This document shows positions 10,900-20,862 of a stretch of DNA of 64,000 nucleotides, piece by piece. The stretch comes from Prosopocoilus inquinatus (taxonomy: Eukaryota; Arthropoda; Insecta; Coleoptera; Lucanidae). A model generated the notes under the pieces. That model had not been told where the DNA came from. It did no database searches and saw only the letters and a list, made by a program, of their open reading frames with translations. The stretch covers positions 1,798,001-1,862,000 of the forward strand of contig CM069871.1 of NCBI GenBank assembly GCA_036172665.1, read 5' to 3'. Made by a program: the position numbers and the translations under genes. Within the stretch, counting starts at the first letter, position 1. Each line of letters opens with the position of its first letter.

Positions 10900-11000
10900 A
10901 TCTTCACACTTAAAACTTGAACAACAAAGCGCCATCTATTCTGACACACTCTGTACATGTTTTGGAGGAATTAATAAACTAAACTAAACTAAACTAAACT
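10900..11000 (+). mobile_element. Probable LINE 3' end with (AAACT)n tail
   Basis: Five AAACT units at 10976-11000 follow GGAATTAAT. Simple pentanucleotide tails after a short 3' UTR are typical of non-LTR retrotransposon insertions in insects. No coding part remains upstream, so the 5' limit is unknown; the motif GCGCCATCTATTCT at about 10929 may belong to it. Confidence 0.45.
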
Positions 11001-11647
11001 ATTCCAGAAAAAATTGCCACATTAGAATTTTTTTTCAGGAATTCTTATCGTCTCTTGTATCATTGTCTACTATCTTTACATCACGGTATCATCTTCTTGC
11101 TCTTAAAAAAAATATTTTCCAGTTCTTTGCGTCTGTTTCTGCCAGCCGGGGTCATCTGTCAACGCGAAAACGAATTAAAAAAATTCAAAGTTGATTTTCA
11201 TGGACGAAACGTAAAATTTCAGAAACAAAAGACGGTCGCCTCATTTAAAAAAGAAAAAAAAAGTCCGAACTTCGGAACTAAAAAGCAACGATGAAACTGT
11301 GAAATCAAAACCCCGTTGTTTTCTTTTTCGGCGAAGAAGTCGTGAAAATAAATTACGAAAAAAATTTGAGACAAAACAGCTTTCTGAATTTTGAAACGTT
11401 GAAAAATATTGAAAACAATCGATTCCCGGAAACAAAAGGTGATCGCTGAGAAAATTTAAAAAGAGAAAAAAATCAATAACGAATTTCGTTTTATAAAAAA
11501 TTGGGAAATTTTAAGCAGACCGCTTTTAGAAAAAAGAAATTGGAAAATCAACTAAATTATTGTTATTAATTATTTTTATTTATTAAAACTACGTTAGAGA
11601 AACAAAAAAAATACGGGACAAATTAAACGTTGTTAAATATAATATGA
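11001..11647. other. A-rich region, no gene seen
   Basis: A/T-rich DNA with many AAACAAAA and GAAAATT stretches. Phrases such as GAAACAAAAGACGGTCGCC and AAACAAAAGGTGATCGC recur about 200 bp apart, suggesting an old degenerate tandem repeat. Confidence 0.35.
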
Positions 11648-12226
11648 CAAAAAAAAACACGAACAAAAGAAGACGACTTAAATAAAACAAATGAAAAATT
11701 ATTAGGGGGACCTCTTAACCGAACAATAAAGATAAAAAACAAAAACAAAAGAAGATGGCTTAAATAAAACAGATGAAAAATTAATAGGGGGACCTCTTAA
11801 TCGAACAATAAAGATAAAAAACAAAAACAAAAGAAGATGGCTTAAATAAAACAGATGAAAAATTAATAGGGGGACCTCTTAACCGAACAATAAAGATAAA
11901 AAACAAAAACAAAAGAAGATGGCTTAAATAAAACAGATGAAAAATTATTAGGGGGACCTCTTAACCGAACAATAAAGATAAAAAACAAAAACAAAAGAAG
12001 ATGGCTTAAATAAAACAGATGAAAAATTAATAGGGGGACCTCTTAACCGAACAATAAAGATAAAAAACAAAAACAAAAGAAGATGGCTTAAATAAAACAG
12101 ATGAGAAATTAATAGGGGGACCTCTTAACCGAACAATAAAGATAAAAAACAAAAACAAAAGAAGATGGCTTAACTAAAACAGATGAAAAATTTATAGGGG
12201 GACCTCTTAACCGAACAACAAAGATA
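11648..12226. repeat. 82-bp tandem array, 7 copies
   Basis: The landmark AGGGGGACCTCTTAA recurs at 11704, 11786, 11868, 11950, 12032, 12114 and 12196, exactly 82 bp apart. The rest of each unit is CGAACAATAAAGATAAAAAA, then CAAAAACAAAAGAAGATGGC, then TTAAATAAAACAGATGA. The first copy is the most diverged; internal copies are nearly identical, so the amplification is recent. Confidence 0.97.
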
Positions 12227-12389
12227 AGACAGAAGGAATCTTTCTTAAGTATACTCAAAAAAAAAAACAAAAGACGATTGAGCGATGCCAATTAAAACAA
12301 AAACGAAAACAAAAATTAAATAGGCGATTTATTTATGATGTTATTAAAAACAAAAACAAAACAAACTGAATACCCTTAAATTGATAAAT

Positions 12390-12485
12390 TGAAAATTTGA
12401 AAAAAAAATTGAAAAAAATTTGAAAAATTTGAAAAAAATTTGAAAAATTTGAAAAAAAATTTGAAAAAAAATTTGAAAAATAATT
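12390..12485. repeat. Degenerate (TTTGAAAAAA)n tract
   Basis: Eight or so repeats of AATTTGAAAAA with A-runs of variable length. Confidence 0.8.
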
Positions 12486-12599
12486 TGCCATCATCTAAGT
12501 GACCAACCTTCTTTAATCATACTCCGTAGCATTCTGCTCTAGTTTTCGGAAATTAATCTTTAGATGTCGCCGGCGTCGGTCAAATAAATCAATATATTT

Positions 12600-13375
12600 A
12601 TCGATTCTTTCCGTTGACGTGAGCGGAAATTACGTAGTGCTTTTCGTGACGTATTTTTCTTCCCTTTAGAGTTCGTCTCGCGACGTTGTGATTCCGGTGC
12701 CTCAATAGGCGATCGACTTTCAAGAATAAGCGAGCTGAATACTTCAAGCTTTCATTATTGATTTAACTAATCATAAAAAATAAATTAACTGAGACACAGA
12801 AAGCAACTTGAAGAGATCGAGAAACAAGAAAGAACGAAAATTTCAAAAAGATAATAAATTTCAATTATATGACCAATAGAAAACGGAAAATAACGAAAAA
12901 CAAAACACGATCGACTGGAAAGGAACTTAACCTCAAAATACTTCTTCAGACTTCCATTATTGATTTAATTAATCAGAAAAGTTAAAAACGAAATGAAATT
13001 TTTAAATGGTTAACAATTTCTCCGTGTTTCGTGAGATGAATCGTGCAGACCCAGTCAGTGTTGCCAACGTGGTACGTTTTACTTCAGATCTGGTTGATTT
13101 AATAGGCGCTTAAAAAACAGAATCACTCTGAAGAAAGAAAAATTACAGGAAATCTGTAACTGTCTTTTTAACCGACCCAATCGTATTGATGCGTTAAGGC
13201 GGGAATTTCAAAAACAAAACAAAAAGCCTCATCTTTCCCCCCAAAACACACCATTGCTACATTTTGTTTTATTAAAAGAAAGAAATAATTTTGAAATGCC
13301 CTGTTGACGTAAGCGGAAATTACGTAGTATTTTTAGTGACGTATTTTCCTTCCCTTTAGAGTTCGTTTCGCGACT
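12600..13375 (+). repeat. Dispersed repeat family, copy at 12.6-13.4 kb
   Basis: It carries the same ordered modules as 3.95-5.1 kb: GTTGACGTGAGCGGAAATTA, a TTCAAGAATAAGCGAGCT segment, CGACTGGAAAGGAACTTAAC, AATGGTTAACAATTTCTCCG, GAATCGTGCAGACCCAGTCA, ACCGACCCAATCGTATTGAT and GCGTTAAGGCGGGAATTTC. The GTTGACGTAAGCGGAAATTA module appears a second time at 13306. The 3' joint reads TAGAGTTCGTTTCGCGACTT and leads directly into the coding-like block. Confidence 0.85.
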
Positions 13376-13401
13376 TTGTGTTTTCGGTGCCTCCATGAAA
13401 T

Positions 13402-13773
13402 TTGCAGACGCGTGGTTTGCGAATACAATTCTTGTATTTTATTGAGGCCGACGGCTACCAGACGAACCGTCATTTATCGTACGTTCCGCTACAGGTTTAT
13501 TTCCTTGCCGTATATCGTACGTTCATACACAAGCACGTGTTCGGCTACATTCTTCTTTATGCAGAAAAGACTGCAAACACCTATCGTGTACTTTACTTGT
13601 TGACTAGGAAATTTTTTTCTAAGATTCTTTTATTATTTACGTTGAGTTTTTCTACTACCGGAAGTTTTCTTACTGGATTCTTGACGTTGCCGGGTGCTAC
13701 TGCCTTTTCTAACCCCGACTGGTTTGGACGAAGCAGTCTGTCACGTCTGTTAAATGAGGGGATTCGTTGCTGA
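13402..13773 (+). CDS. Coding-like open frame, unidentified
   Basis: A 123-codon frame with coding-like codon choice in its first half (GAC GGC TAC CAG ACG AAC CGT; TTC CTT GCC GTA) and a hydrophobic C-terminal half with a probable membrane segment (KILLLFTLSF, then TGSFLTGFLTLPG). There is no ATG at the start; TTTGCAG just before 13408 could be a splice acceptor, so it might be an internal or last exon. Its final ~40 bp (ATGAGGGGATTCGTTGCTGA) recur with changes near 18150 (ATGAAGGGGGATTCCTTGCT), which argues that it is part of a repeat or transposon rather than a host gene. I recognise no family. Confidence 0.25.
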   Translation: MQTRGLRIQFLYFIEADGYQTNRHLSYVPLQVYFLAVYRTFIHKHVFGYILLYAEKTANTYRVLYLLTRKFFSKILLLFTLSFSTTGSFLTGFLTLPGATAFSNPDWFGRSSLSRLLNEGIRC

Positions 13774-13899
13774 CGGTGCAAATTATTCAAGTTGTCGAAA
13801 CTACTCTAATTCGAATTTCAATATTTTATGGCTGGACGGTTATGGTTTGTTTTTTCTAACTTCATCTTTACAAAAGATGAATGAGTATTGAAGCCGATA

Positions 13900-14531
13900 A
13901 TATTTTCTGCGTTTGTCGTTCGGAGGAATTCTGCGTTTGTTGTTTGAAGGGATTTTGCGTTTGTCGTTTGAAGTTTTGAATATTTAGAGCCGTGAACTTT
14001 CTGCGTGGGGGGATCGATGAGCTTCTTCATGTCAAGTATCGGATCAGATGAGTAAGAATATTTTCTGCGTTTGTCGTTCGGAGGAATTCTGCGTTTGTTG
14101 TTTGAAGGGATTTTGCGTTTGTTGTTTGAAGTTTTGAATATTTAGAGACGTGAACTTTCTGCGTGAGGGGATGGATGAGCTTCTTCATGTCAAGTATCGG
14201 ATCAGATGAGTAAGAATATTTTCTGCGTTTGTCGTTTGGAGGAATTCTGCGTTTGTTGTTCGAAGGGATTTTGCGTTTGTTCTTTGAAGTTTTGAATATT
14301 TAGAGGCGTGAAGTTTCTGCGTGAGGGGATCGATGAGCTTCTTCATGTCAAGTATCGGATCAAATGAGTAAGAATATTTTCTGCGTTTGTCGTTTGGAGG
14401 AATTCTGCGTTTGTTGTTCGAAGGGATTTTGCGTTTGTTGTTTGAAGTTCTGAATATTTAGAGGCGTGAAGTTTCTGCGTGAGGAGATCGATGAGCTTCT
14501 TTATATCAAGTATCGGATCAGATGAGTAAGA
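13900..14531. repeat. 158-bp tandem array, 4 copies, with internal sub-repeat
   Basis: ATATTTTCTGCG recurs at 13900, 14058, 14216 and 14374, exactly 158 bp apart, and the array ends at 14531 (4 x 158). Each unit contains three or four short sub-repeats of TTCTGCGTTTGTCGTTYGRAG, so a ~25-bp repeat is nested within the larger one. The minus-strand frames reading LQTTNAK/LRTTNAE are a by-product of that sub-repeat. Confidence 0.97.
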
Positions 14532-14609
14532 AATCACGTCATTTTTATTATCGTACCGCATATGAAGTTTTCCTTAAAGCTTAATATTTGTTATGCACCA
14601 TCCAAGAAG

Positions 14610-14641
14610 ACATTACTTAAGACTGGGGTCTTAAGTAATGT
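14610..14641. other. Perfect hairpin, 14-bp stem
   Basis: ACATTACTTAAGAC at 14610-14623 and GTCTTAAGTAATGT at 14628-14641 are exact reverse complements around a TGGG loop. Confidence 0.95.
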
Positions 14642-15280
14642 GAAGGTAATTACAGGAAACTGTGATTGTCTGTAATATGATTAGCTTAATTTTTCTTTTT
14701 TTTTTGATTAGTAGAAATTTTCAAGTAATGATTCAGCTTGATTAGCGGAGAGGTTTAATGGATTTCTTGCGCTGGAAATAGCCCCCGGCGCGGGTGTATA
14801 ACGGTTATAGCGCGAATTGTGTACTCTGATAACAAACGTTGGTTTTGTTAACATCGAGGGCAATTTCGTTGAAAGCATTTTGTGAAGTAACTGGCGCGTT
14901 CTTTCAACGAAAGACAGTCGAGTCGAAGAAGTATCTTTCAGCTTCTCTCCCCTTCGGCGATAAATACGTCTGCTTGACTTAGTGAATCTGTTGCTCGCGT
15001 CAACATTTCGGAAGCAATCTGATTATAAGCTTCATTCACTGGAGATAGAACACTTCGTTTTTTTTTTTTTTTGGTTGATTGTCTAGAAACGCTCTTCAAA
15101 TAAATAAACAAACATAAACATCCCGTGCTGGCCTCCCAGGGATTTTATTATTGATGCATGCATAGAGAGAGAGAGAGAGAAAGAGAGTTAGAGAGATAAT
15201 TTAACACCTGACAGGTGTAGCTAATTTCGATTTCGCTCAATTAAATTATAAGCGACGCGTGAACGCCTTTTCGTGGTTTC
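14642..15280. other. No gene seen
   Basis: Unique sequence with a mini-hairpin ATTACAG-GAAA-CTGTGAT at about 14650, like that of the dispersed repeat; a T-run at about 15058-15072; and a (GA)n tract at 15164-15187. Confidence 0.4.
15164..15187. repeat. (GA)n microsatellite
   Basis: About ten GA units, continued imperfectly to 15197. Confidence 0.9.
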
Positions 15281-15449
15281 CTTTCACCTTGAAATTAAAA
15301 ATTCGCAAATTAATGCTGTCGGAAACGAGTGCTCCTTAACGATTACAAAACACTGATTAATATTTATTATCTCGTTTATTAGAATTGTTAATTCGCTGTT
15401 GCCGTTGTATTCATTTTCTTTCTCCGAAAACCATTCAGAAAAGAAAAAA

Positions 15450-15880
15450 ACTCCAAGAAAGAACTCCTTCTTTCCCCCCATGTTTCCAAAACTCATCGCT
15501 GCTGCATTTTGTTTTATTAAAAAAAAATGAACAAACAAAGAAACAATTTTGAAATGCCCCGCCGTGATTCGAGGCTGTGATTGGCTTACGCCCTTTTTAA
15601 CCGACCCAATCATATTTAGACGTTAAGGCGGGAATTTCAAAAAGAGAACAAAAAGTCTCATCAATTCTTCTTCTTCTCCCCCAAAAGTCACCATTGCCAC
15701 ATTTTGTTTTATTTAAGAAAAGAAAACGAACAAACAAAGAAATAATTTTGAAATTCCCCGCCATGATTAGACTCTGTGATTGGCTTACGCCCATTTTAAC
15801 CGACCCGATCACATTTACGCGCGTTAAGGCGGGAATTTCAAAAACAAAACAAAAAAATTTCATCGATTCTTCTTCTGATT
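15450..15880 (+). repeat. Two tandem CCAAT/E2F-like modules
   Basis: Two ~199-bp units. Each has an inverted CCAAT box (GTGATTGGC at 15577 and about 15776), a direct one (CCCAATCAT at 15604; a mutated CCCGATCAC at about 15804) and GTTAAGGCGGGAATTTCAAA downstream (GGCGGGAATTT at 15627-15637). Both are preceded by CCATTGCCACATTTTGTTTT-like sequence and T/A-rich linkers. The same module occurs at 16.9-17.1 kb and inverted at 26.2-27.4 kb. Confidence 0.8.
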
Positions 15881-16109
15881 CTTTTTTAAAATGACAATTA
15901 ATCAATTTCGATAATTATAGATACGTAAAAGAAAATAAAATGTGAAATTAATTTAGAAACAATAGACGATCGACTTTCAAGAATAAGCGAGCTAAATACC
16001 TCGAGCTTTCGTTATTGATTTAATTAATCATAAAAATAAATTAATTAGAAACATGAAGCAATTTGAAGAGAAACAGAAGAAGAGAAAAATTAAAAACAAA
16101 ATAAAATTT
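15881..16109 (+). repeat. Dispersed repeat linker
   Basis: The TTTCAAGAATAAGCGAGCTA segment followed by TTATTGATTTAATTAATCAT, as in the 3.8 and 12.7 kb copies. Confidence 0.6.
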
Positions 16110-17110
16110 TTAAATGGTTAACAATTTCTCCGTGTTTCATGAGATGAATCGTGCAGACCCAGTCAGTGTTGCCAACGTGGTACGTTCTTACTGCAGATTT
16201 GGTTTATTTAATAAGCAAGAACGTTCTCTTGTTCTCTTTTGTTTTTTGTTTTTTTGTTTTCGACAAAAAGAATATTGCCTCTGCTCCTCGTACGAATTCG
16301 CGAACGTCACGATCGTGGTTTGTTTTTCGTCTCTTTCTCGTTTTCAAATTTTGAAATTCGCCAAACGTTTGGCCGCTATTTTTGGAAATTTTCCTTTTTC
16401 TTTTATTGCTGTTGCTCTCTCATCGTTTGACCTCTCTTTGAGACCTTCAAAAATAAGCGAGCTAAACACTTCGAGCTTCCGTTATCGATTTAATTAATCA
16501 TAAAAAATAAATTAATTAAAAACAGAAAGCAACTTGAAGAGATCGAGAAACAAGAAAGAACGAAAATTTCAAAAAGATAATATATTTCAATAATATGACC
16601 TATGGAAAACCGAAAATAACGAAAAACAAAACACGATCGACCGGAAAGGAACTTAACCTCAAAATACTTCTTCAGACTTCCATTATTGATTTAATTAATC
16701 AGAAAAATTAAAAACAAAATGAAATTTTTAAATGGTTAACAATTTCTCCGTCTTTCATGAGATGAATCGTGCACACCCAGTCAGTGTTGCCAACGTGGTA
16801 CGTTTTACTTCAGATTTGGTTTATTTAGTAAGCATTTTAAAAACAGAATCACTCTGGAGAAAGAAAAATTACAGAAAACTGTAACTGTCTTTTTAACCGA
16901 CCCAATCATATTGATGCGTTAAGGCGGGAATTTCAAAAACAAAACAAAAAGCCTCATCTTTCTCCCCAAAACTCACCATTGCCACATTTTGTTTTATTAA
17001 AAGGAAGAAATAATTTTGAAATGCCCCGCCATTGTTCGAGTGTGTGATTGGCTCGCGCCGCTTTGGCCCAATCACATTTCCGCGTTAAGGCGGGAATTTC
17101 AAAAACAAGA
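16110..17110 (+). repeat. Dispersed repeat family, full composite copy
   Basis: Order: AATGGTTAACAATTTCTCCG; GAATCGTGCAGACCCAGTCA; module 1 (AAGAACGTTCTCTTGTTCTC to about 16500); the CGACCGGAAAGGAACTTAAC segment; a second AATGGTTAAC copy at about 16732; and then two CCAAT elements. The last module (17044-17100) is the best-preserved CCAAT pair, with GTGATTGGC and CCCAATCAC separated by about 15 bp, then GCGTTAAGGCGGGAATTTC. Confidence 0.85.
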
Positions 17111-18182
17111 CAAGAAGCTTCATTTCGATTCTCCCCCAGGGTCGTTTTGTTTTCCGTTTTCTTTTTTTAATATTTTATCATCGTCAGTGCCAGGCAACTT
17201 TCTCTTCTTACATTTCGAAAACTCGGCTTATTCAATACGCCGCCGCCGCATCATCTAATGTAATATTAAAAGAAGCAAATATATTTGTCATATCTTTCGA
17301 CGCCGACGACGACGACGACGATGACTAAAGAGGAGGAGAGCCTTGGGTTGCATACGTCAAACGATATTAACGTTTTCAACGAAACGACTTTAATATGGAA
17401 TGACGTTCACATATAAATTACGTTTCCTCGCGGAATATAAGAAAATAAATTTCGTTTGAGATGCATATACATATAAATTCTGCGACGCCCTTCTTCCTTC
17501 TTCGTCCTTATGGTCTTCTTGTCGCCCCTTCTCATAATTTGATATGACACGACCATTATAAAGACTCAACTGCAAAAAAAGAAAATTGCAAGCCTCATTT
17601 TTAATTAATTATCTAATTGATTAATCAAGAAAGTTAACAAACAGAACTATTATTAAATACAAACAAAAAAGGAAAATTATAATTGTAAATTCGAAATGTA
17701 AATGAGGACCTAATTTTTTTTTTTTTATTGATTCAGGAAGTGGTGCTATCGAGTTAATTTAGTTTATTAAGCTAGCCAGACGTTCTGCTGAGTTGTTCGG
17801 ATTTCGTTGAAATTTGCGCTAAATTTGAAAGTCAAATAAAGTTCCCAGTCGAAAATAAACGCGTGTAAAACTCAAGGTCGAGAATCGTAATCGTAAACCG
17901 ACGGGATTTGTTTTGGTTACGTGCACTCGCAGGCCAAGATTAACAAACTTGATCTTCCCGGAAATTAATTTCAGATTATTGCGACGGCAACAATAAACGA
18001 TTGCACCGTGAGTTTATTAAATTGAAAAACATTTATCACGTTTAAAAAAAAAAATTATATTCTAAATTCATTTTTTACTTTCCACGTGAATCACCATCGT
18101 CTGCTTTGCTTGCAGACCGAAGTCCTTTTCGGTCATTGAAACGTTCAAATGAAGGGGGATTCCTTGCTGACAGTGGAAATTC
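17111..18182. other. No gene seen; small microsatellite
   Basis: Unique AT-rich DNA with a (GAC)n tract at about 17299-17324 and a T-run at about 17718. The stretch 18100-18182 is similar to 13720-13795 (GGATTCCTTGCTGACAGTGG against GGATTCGTTGCTGACGGTGC). Confidence 0.4.
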
Positions 18183-19716
18183 AAAGCTCGTCATTTACTT
18201 AGCTTTGTTTGACAGGAACCAACGGCAAATGTAGATGTTATAAAAGGGCATACCTGAAATAAAGCACTTGCTGATTGACTGTGATCATACACGTCGTTCA
18301 ACGACGTCGTTTCCGATTCGCTGACTTTCGCTGACTCACATTGAACGTAACTAATATATTTCAACCCCACCTTTTATACCGCCCACCTTAACAGCTCTTA
18401 GATTTATGTGTAGGGTGATTGTTAATGATTGAATGCTGTTTGAATTTTGCGCCGTAGCTAGTTATTAGTTATGTTCAATGGGGGTCATCAAAGCTCGTCA
18501 TTTACTTAGCTTTGTTTGACAGGAACCAACTTCAAATGTAGACGTTATTAAAGGGCATACCTGGAATAAAGCACTTGCTGATTGACTGTGATCATACACG
18601 TCGTTCAACGACGTCGTTTCCGGTTCGCTGACTTTCGCTGACTCACATTGAACGTAACTAATATATTTCAACCCCACCTTTTATACCGCCCACCTTAACA
18701 GCTCTTAGATTTATGTGTAGGGTGATTGTTAATGATTGAATGCTGTTTGAATTTTGCGCCGTAGCTAGTTATTAGTTATGTTCAATGGGGGTCATCAAAG
18801 CTCGTCATTTACTTAGCTTTGTTTGACAGGAACCAACTTCAAATGTAGACGTTATTAAAGGGCATACCTGGAATAAAGCACTTGCTGATTGACTGTGATC
18901 ATACACGTCGTTCAACGACGTCGTTTCCGATTCGCTGACTTTCGCTGACTCACATTGAACGTAACTAATATATTTCAACCCCACCTTTTATACCGCCCAC
19001 CTTAACAGCTCTTAGATTTATGTGTAGGGTGATTGTTAATGATTGAATGCTGTTTGAATTTTGTACCGTAGCTAGTTATTAGTTATGTTCAATGGGGGTC
19101 ATCAAAGCTCGTCATTTATTTAGCTTTGTTTGACAGGAACCAACTTCAAATGTAGACGTTATTAAATGGCATACCTGGAATAAAGCACTTGCTGATTGAC
19201 TGTGATCATACACGTCGTTCAACGACGTCGTTTCCGGTTCGCTGACTTTCGCTGACTCACATTGAACGTAACTAATATATTTCAACCCCACCTTTTATAC
19301 CGCCCACCTTAACAGCTCTTAGATTTATGTGTAGGGTGATTGTTAATGATTGAATGCTGTTTGAATTTTGCGCCGTAGCTAGTTATTAGTTATGTTCAAT
19401 GGGGGTCATCAAAGCTCGTCATTTACTTAGCTTTGTTTGACAGGAACCAACGTCAAATGTAGACGTTATAAAAGGGCATACCTGAAATAAAGCACTTGCT
19501 GATTGACTGTGATCATACACGTCGTTCAACGACGTCGTTTCCGGTTCGCTGACTTTCGCTGACTCACATTGAACGTAACTAATATATTTCAACCCCACCT
19601 TTTATACCGCCCACCTTAACAGCTCTTAGATTTATGTGTAGGGTGATTGTTAATGATTGAATGCTGTTTGAATTCTGCGCCATAGCTCTCATTAGTTCCG
19701 TTCAATGGGGGTCATC
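18183..19716. repeat. 307-bp tandem array, 5 copies
   Basis: AAAGCTCGTCATTT recurs at 18183, 18490, 18797, 19104 and 19411, all 307 bp apart. Copies are more than 97% alike by eye. Each contains the perfect 17-bp palindrome ACGTCGTTCAACGACGT, a TGATTGACTGTGATCA segment, TATATTTCAACCCCACCTTT and GTGTAGGGTGATTGTTAATG. A single G-to-A polymorphism (TTCCGATTCG/TTCCGGTTCG) alternates between copies. Confidence 0.97.
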
Positions 19717-19905
19717 AAAGCTCATCATACGCATTCGCGTTTTGTCGGAAGCAAGCAACGTCAAATTCAGACGTTACAAAACCACCAAAGCGTACCAATT
19801 GCTGTTTGAGACATTTGTGACAACAAGGGGGTTCGTTTCCGCTTTGCTGGGTTTCGCTGAGTCATACTGAACGTACCTGACGTATTTAACGCGGTAAATT
19901 CAAAC
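19717..19905. repeat. Diverged edge copy of the 307-bp unit
   Basis: It begins AAAGCTCATCATACG and keeps AACGTCAAATTCAGACGTTA, TTTCCGCTTTGCTGGGTTTC and ACTGAACGTACCTGACGTAT, but is heavily substituted. It marks the old array edge. Confidence 0.8.
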
Positions 19906-20862
19906 AGCCCATTAGAAACTCGTTCTATTATTGCTTGCGCTTCTGCTAAATCAGTCTCAAGGTGAAAGCTATCTCGTAACTGTTGCTAAAAACGGTCGAT
20001 TACATTTTTATCGTAAAATAAAATTTCCGCTGACTGCGGCGCCTTCTTTAAATTTCGCAGTCCTTTCGATGAAGATAAGGTCGCGATCGTTGATCGTATT
20101 TCGGGAGCCGAAGCCAACGTATTATTCTAATTGCGGACTTGGCGCCTCACCTAATAATAGACGGGACAGAAAGACATATTTTACGATCCGCGAAGTCTCG
20201 ATGGCCTACACCACACGTGTCGGCATGCTCGCAGACGTGTTTGGAGAGCCATAAAAATTAATCGCCCTGGGAATTTTTTAATCTCCGAGCGAAATCTCAG
20301 CTTCGCGCATTCAAATGCGCATCTATTAAGCTGGGATTTGCTGTAATCTCATTGCTCAAAAAGCAGTAACCAATTGGCGTACAGCACGCCCGACGCACGC
20401 AACTCTCCATGTAAATTCACCTTTATTGTCGCTCATTGAGACAATAAAGTTTGTAAAATCAACAAAAGAAATTAAAATTGTTTATTAAAAAAAAAAAAAA
20501 ATAACGAAAAGCAAAATAATTTAGAGAACATAAGAATCGGAAGAATGGAACGAAAAGCGAAAAAAAAAAACGATCAGAAAGCAACAAAAAAAATAATTAA
20601 AATAAATAAAGTTCGAATCACTCAAAGGTGTGCAAAAATATGAAAATTAAATTTCAAATTTCGCGCCAAAGAATTGTAGCCCCCCCACCCCTGATTTACG
20701 CTGACAGCGGCGGCAGATTTAAATCGATCGGAAAACGAAAGAAAATTTAATTTGTGACAACTGCAAGACCGACTGAAATAATAAATAGCCAACTCGTTGC
20801 TAACAGTTTTGATTTTAGACACTTCTTTGGGTGAATCGCTTTCAATTTCTTTTTCTTCCTAC
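19906..20862. other. No gene seen; one hairpin
   Basis: Unique sequence. A 10-bp hairpin, CTTTATTGTC at 20421-20430 and GACAATAAAG at 20440-20449, lies before an A-rich stretch at 20483-20620. Open frames here start without ATG and show no family. Confidence 0.4.

Noticed and set aside
20421..20449. Histone-type 3' stem-loop
   Set aside because: Stem sequence and loop length do not match the histone consensus, and no histone gene is near.
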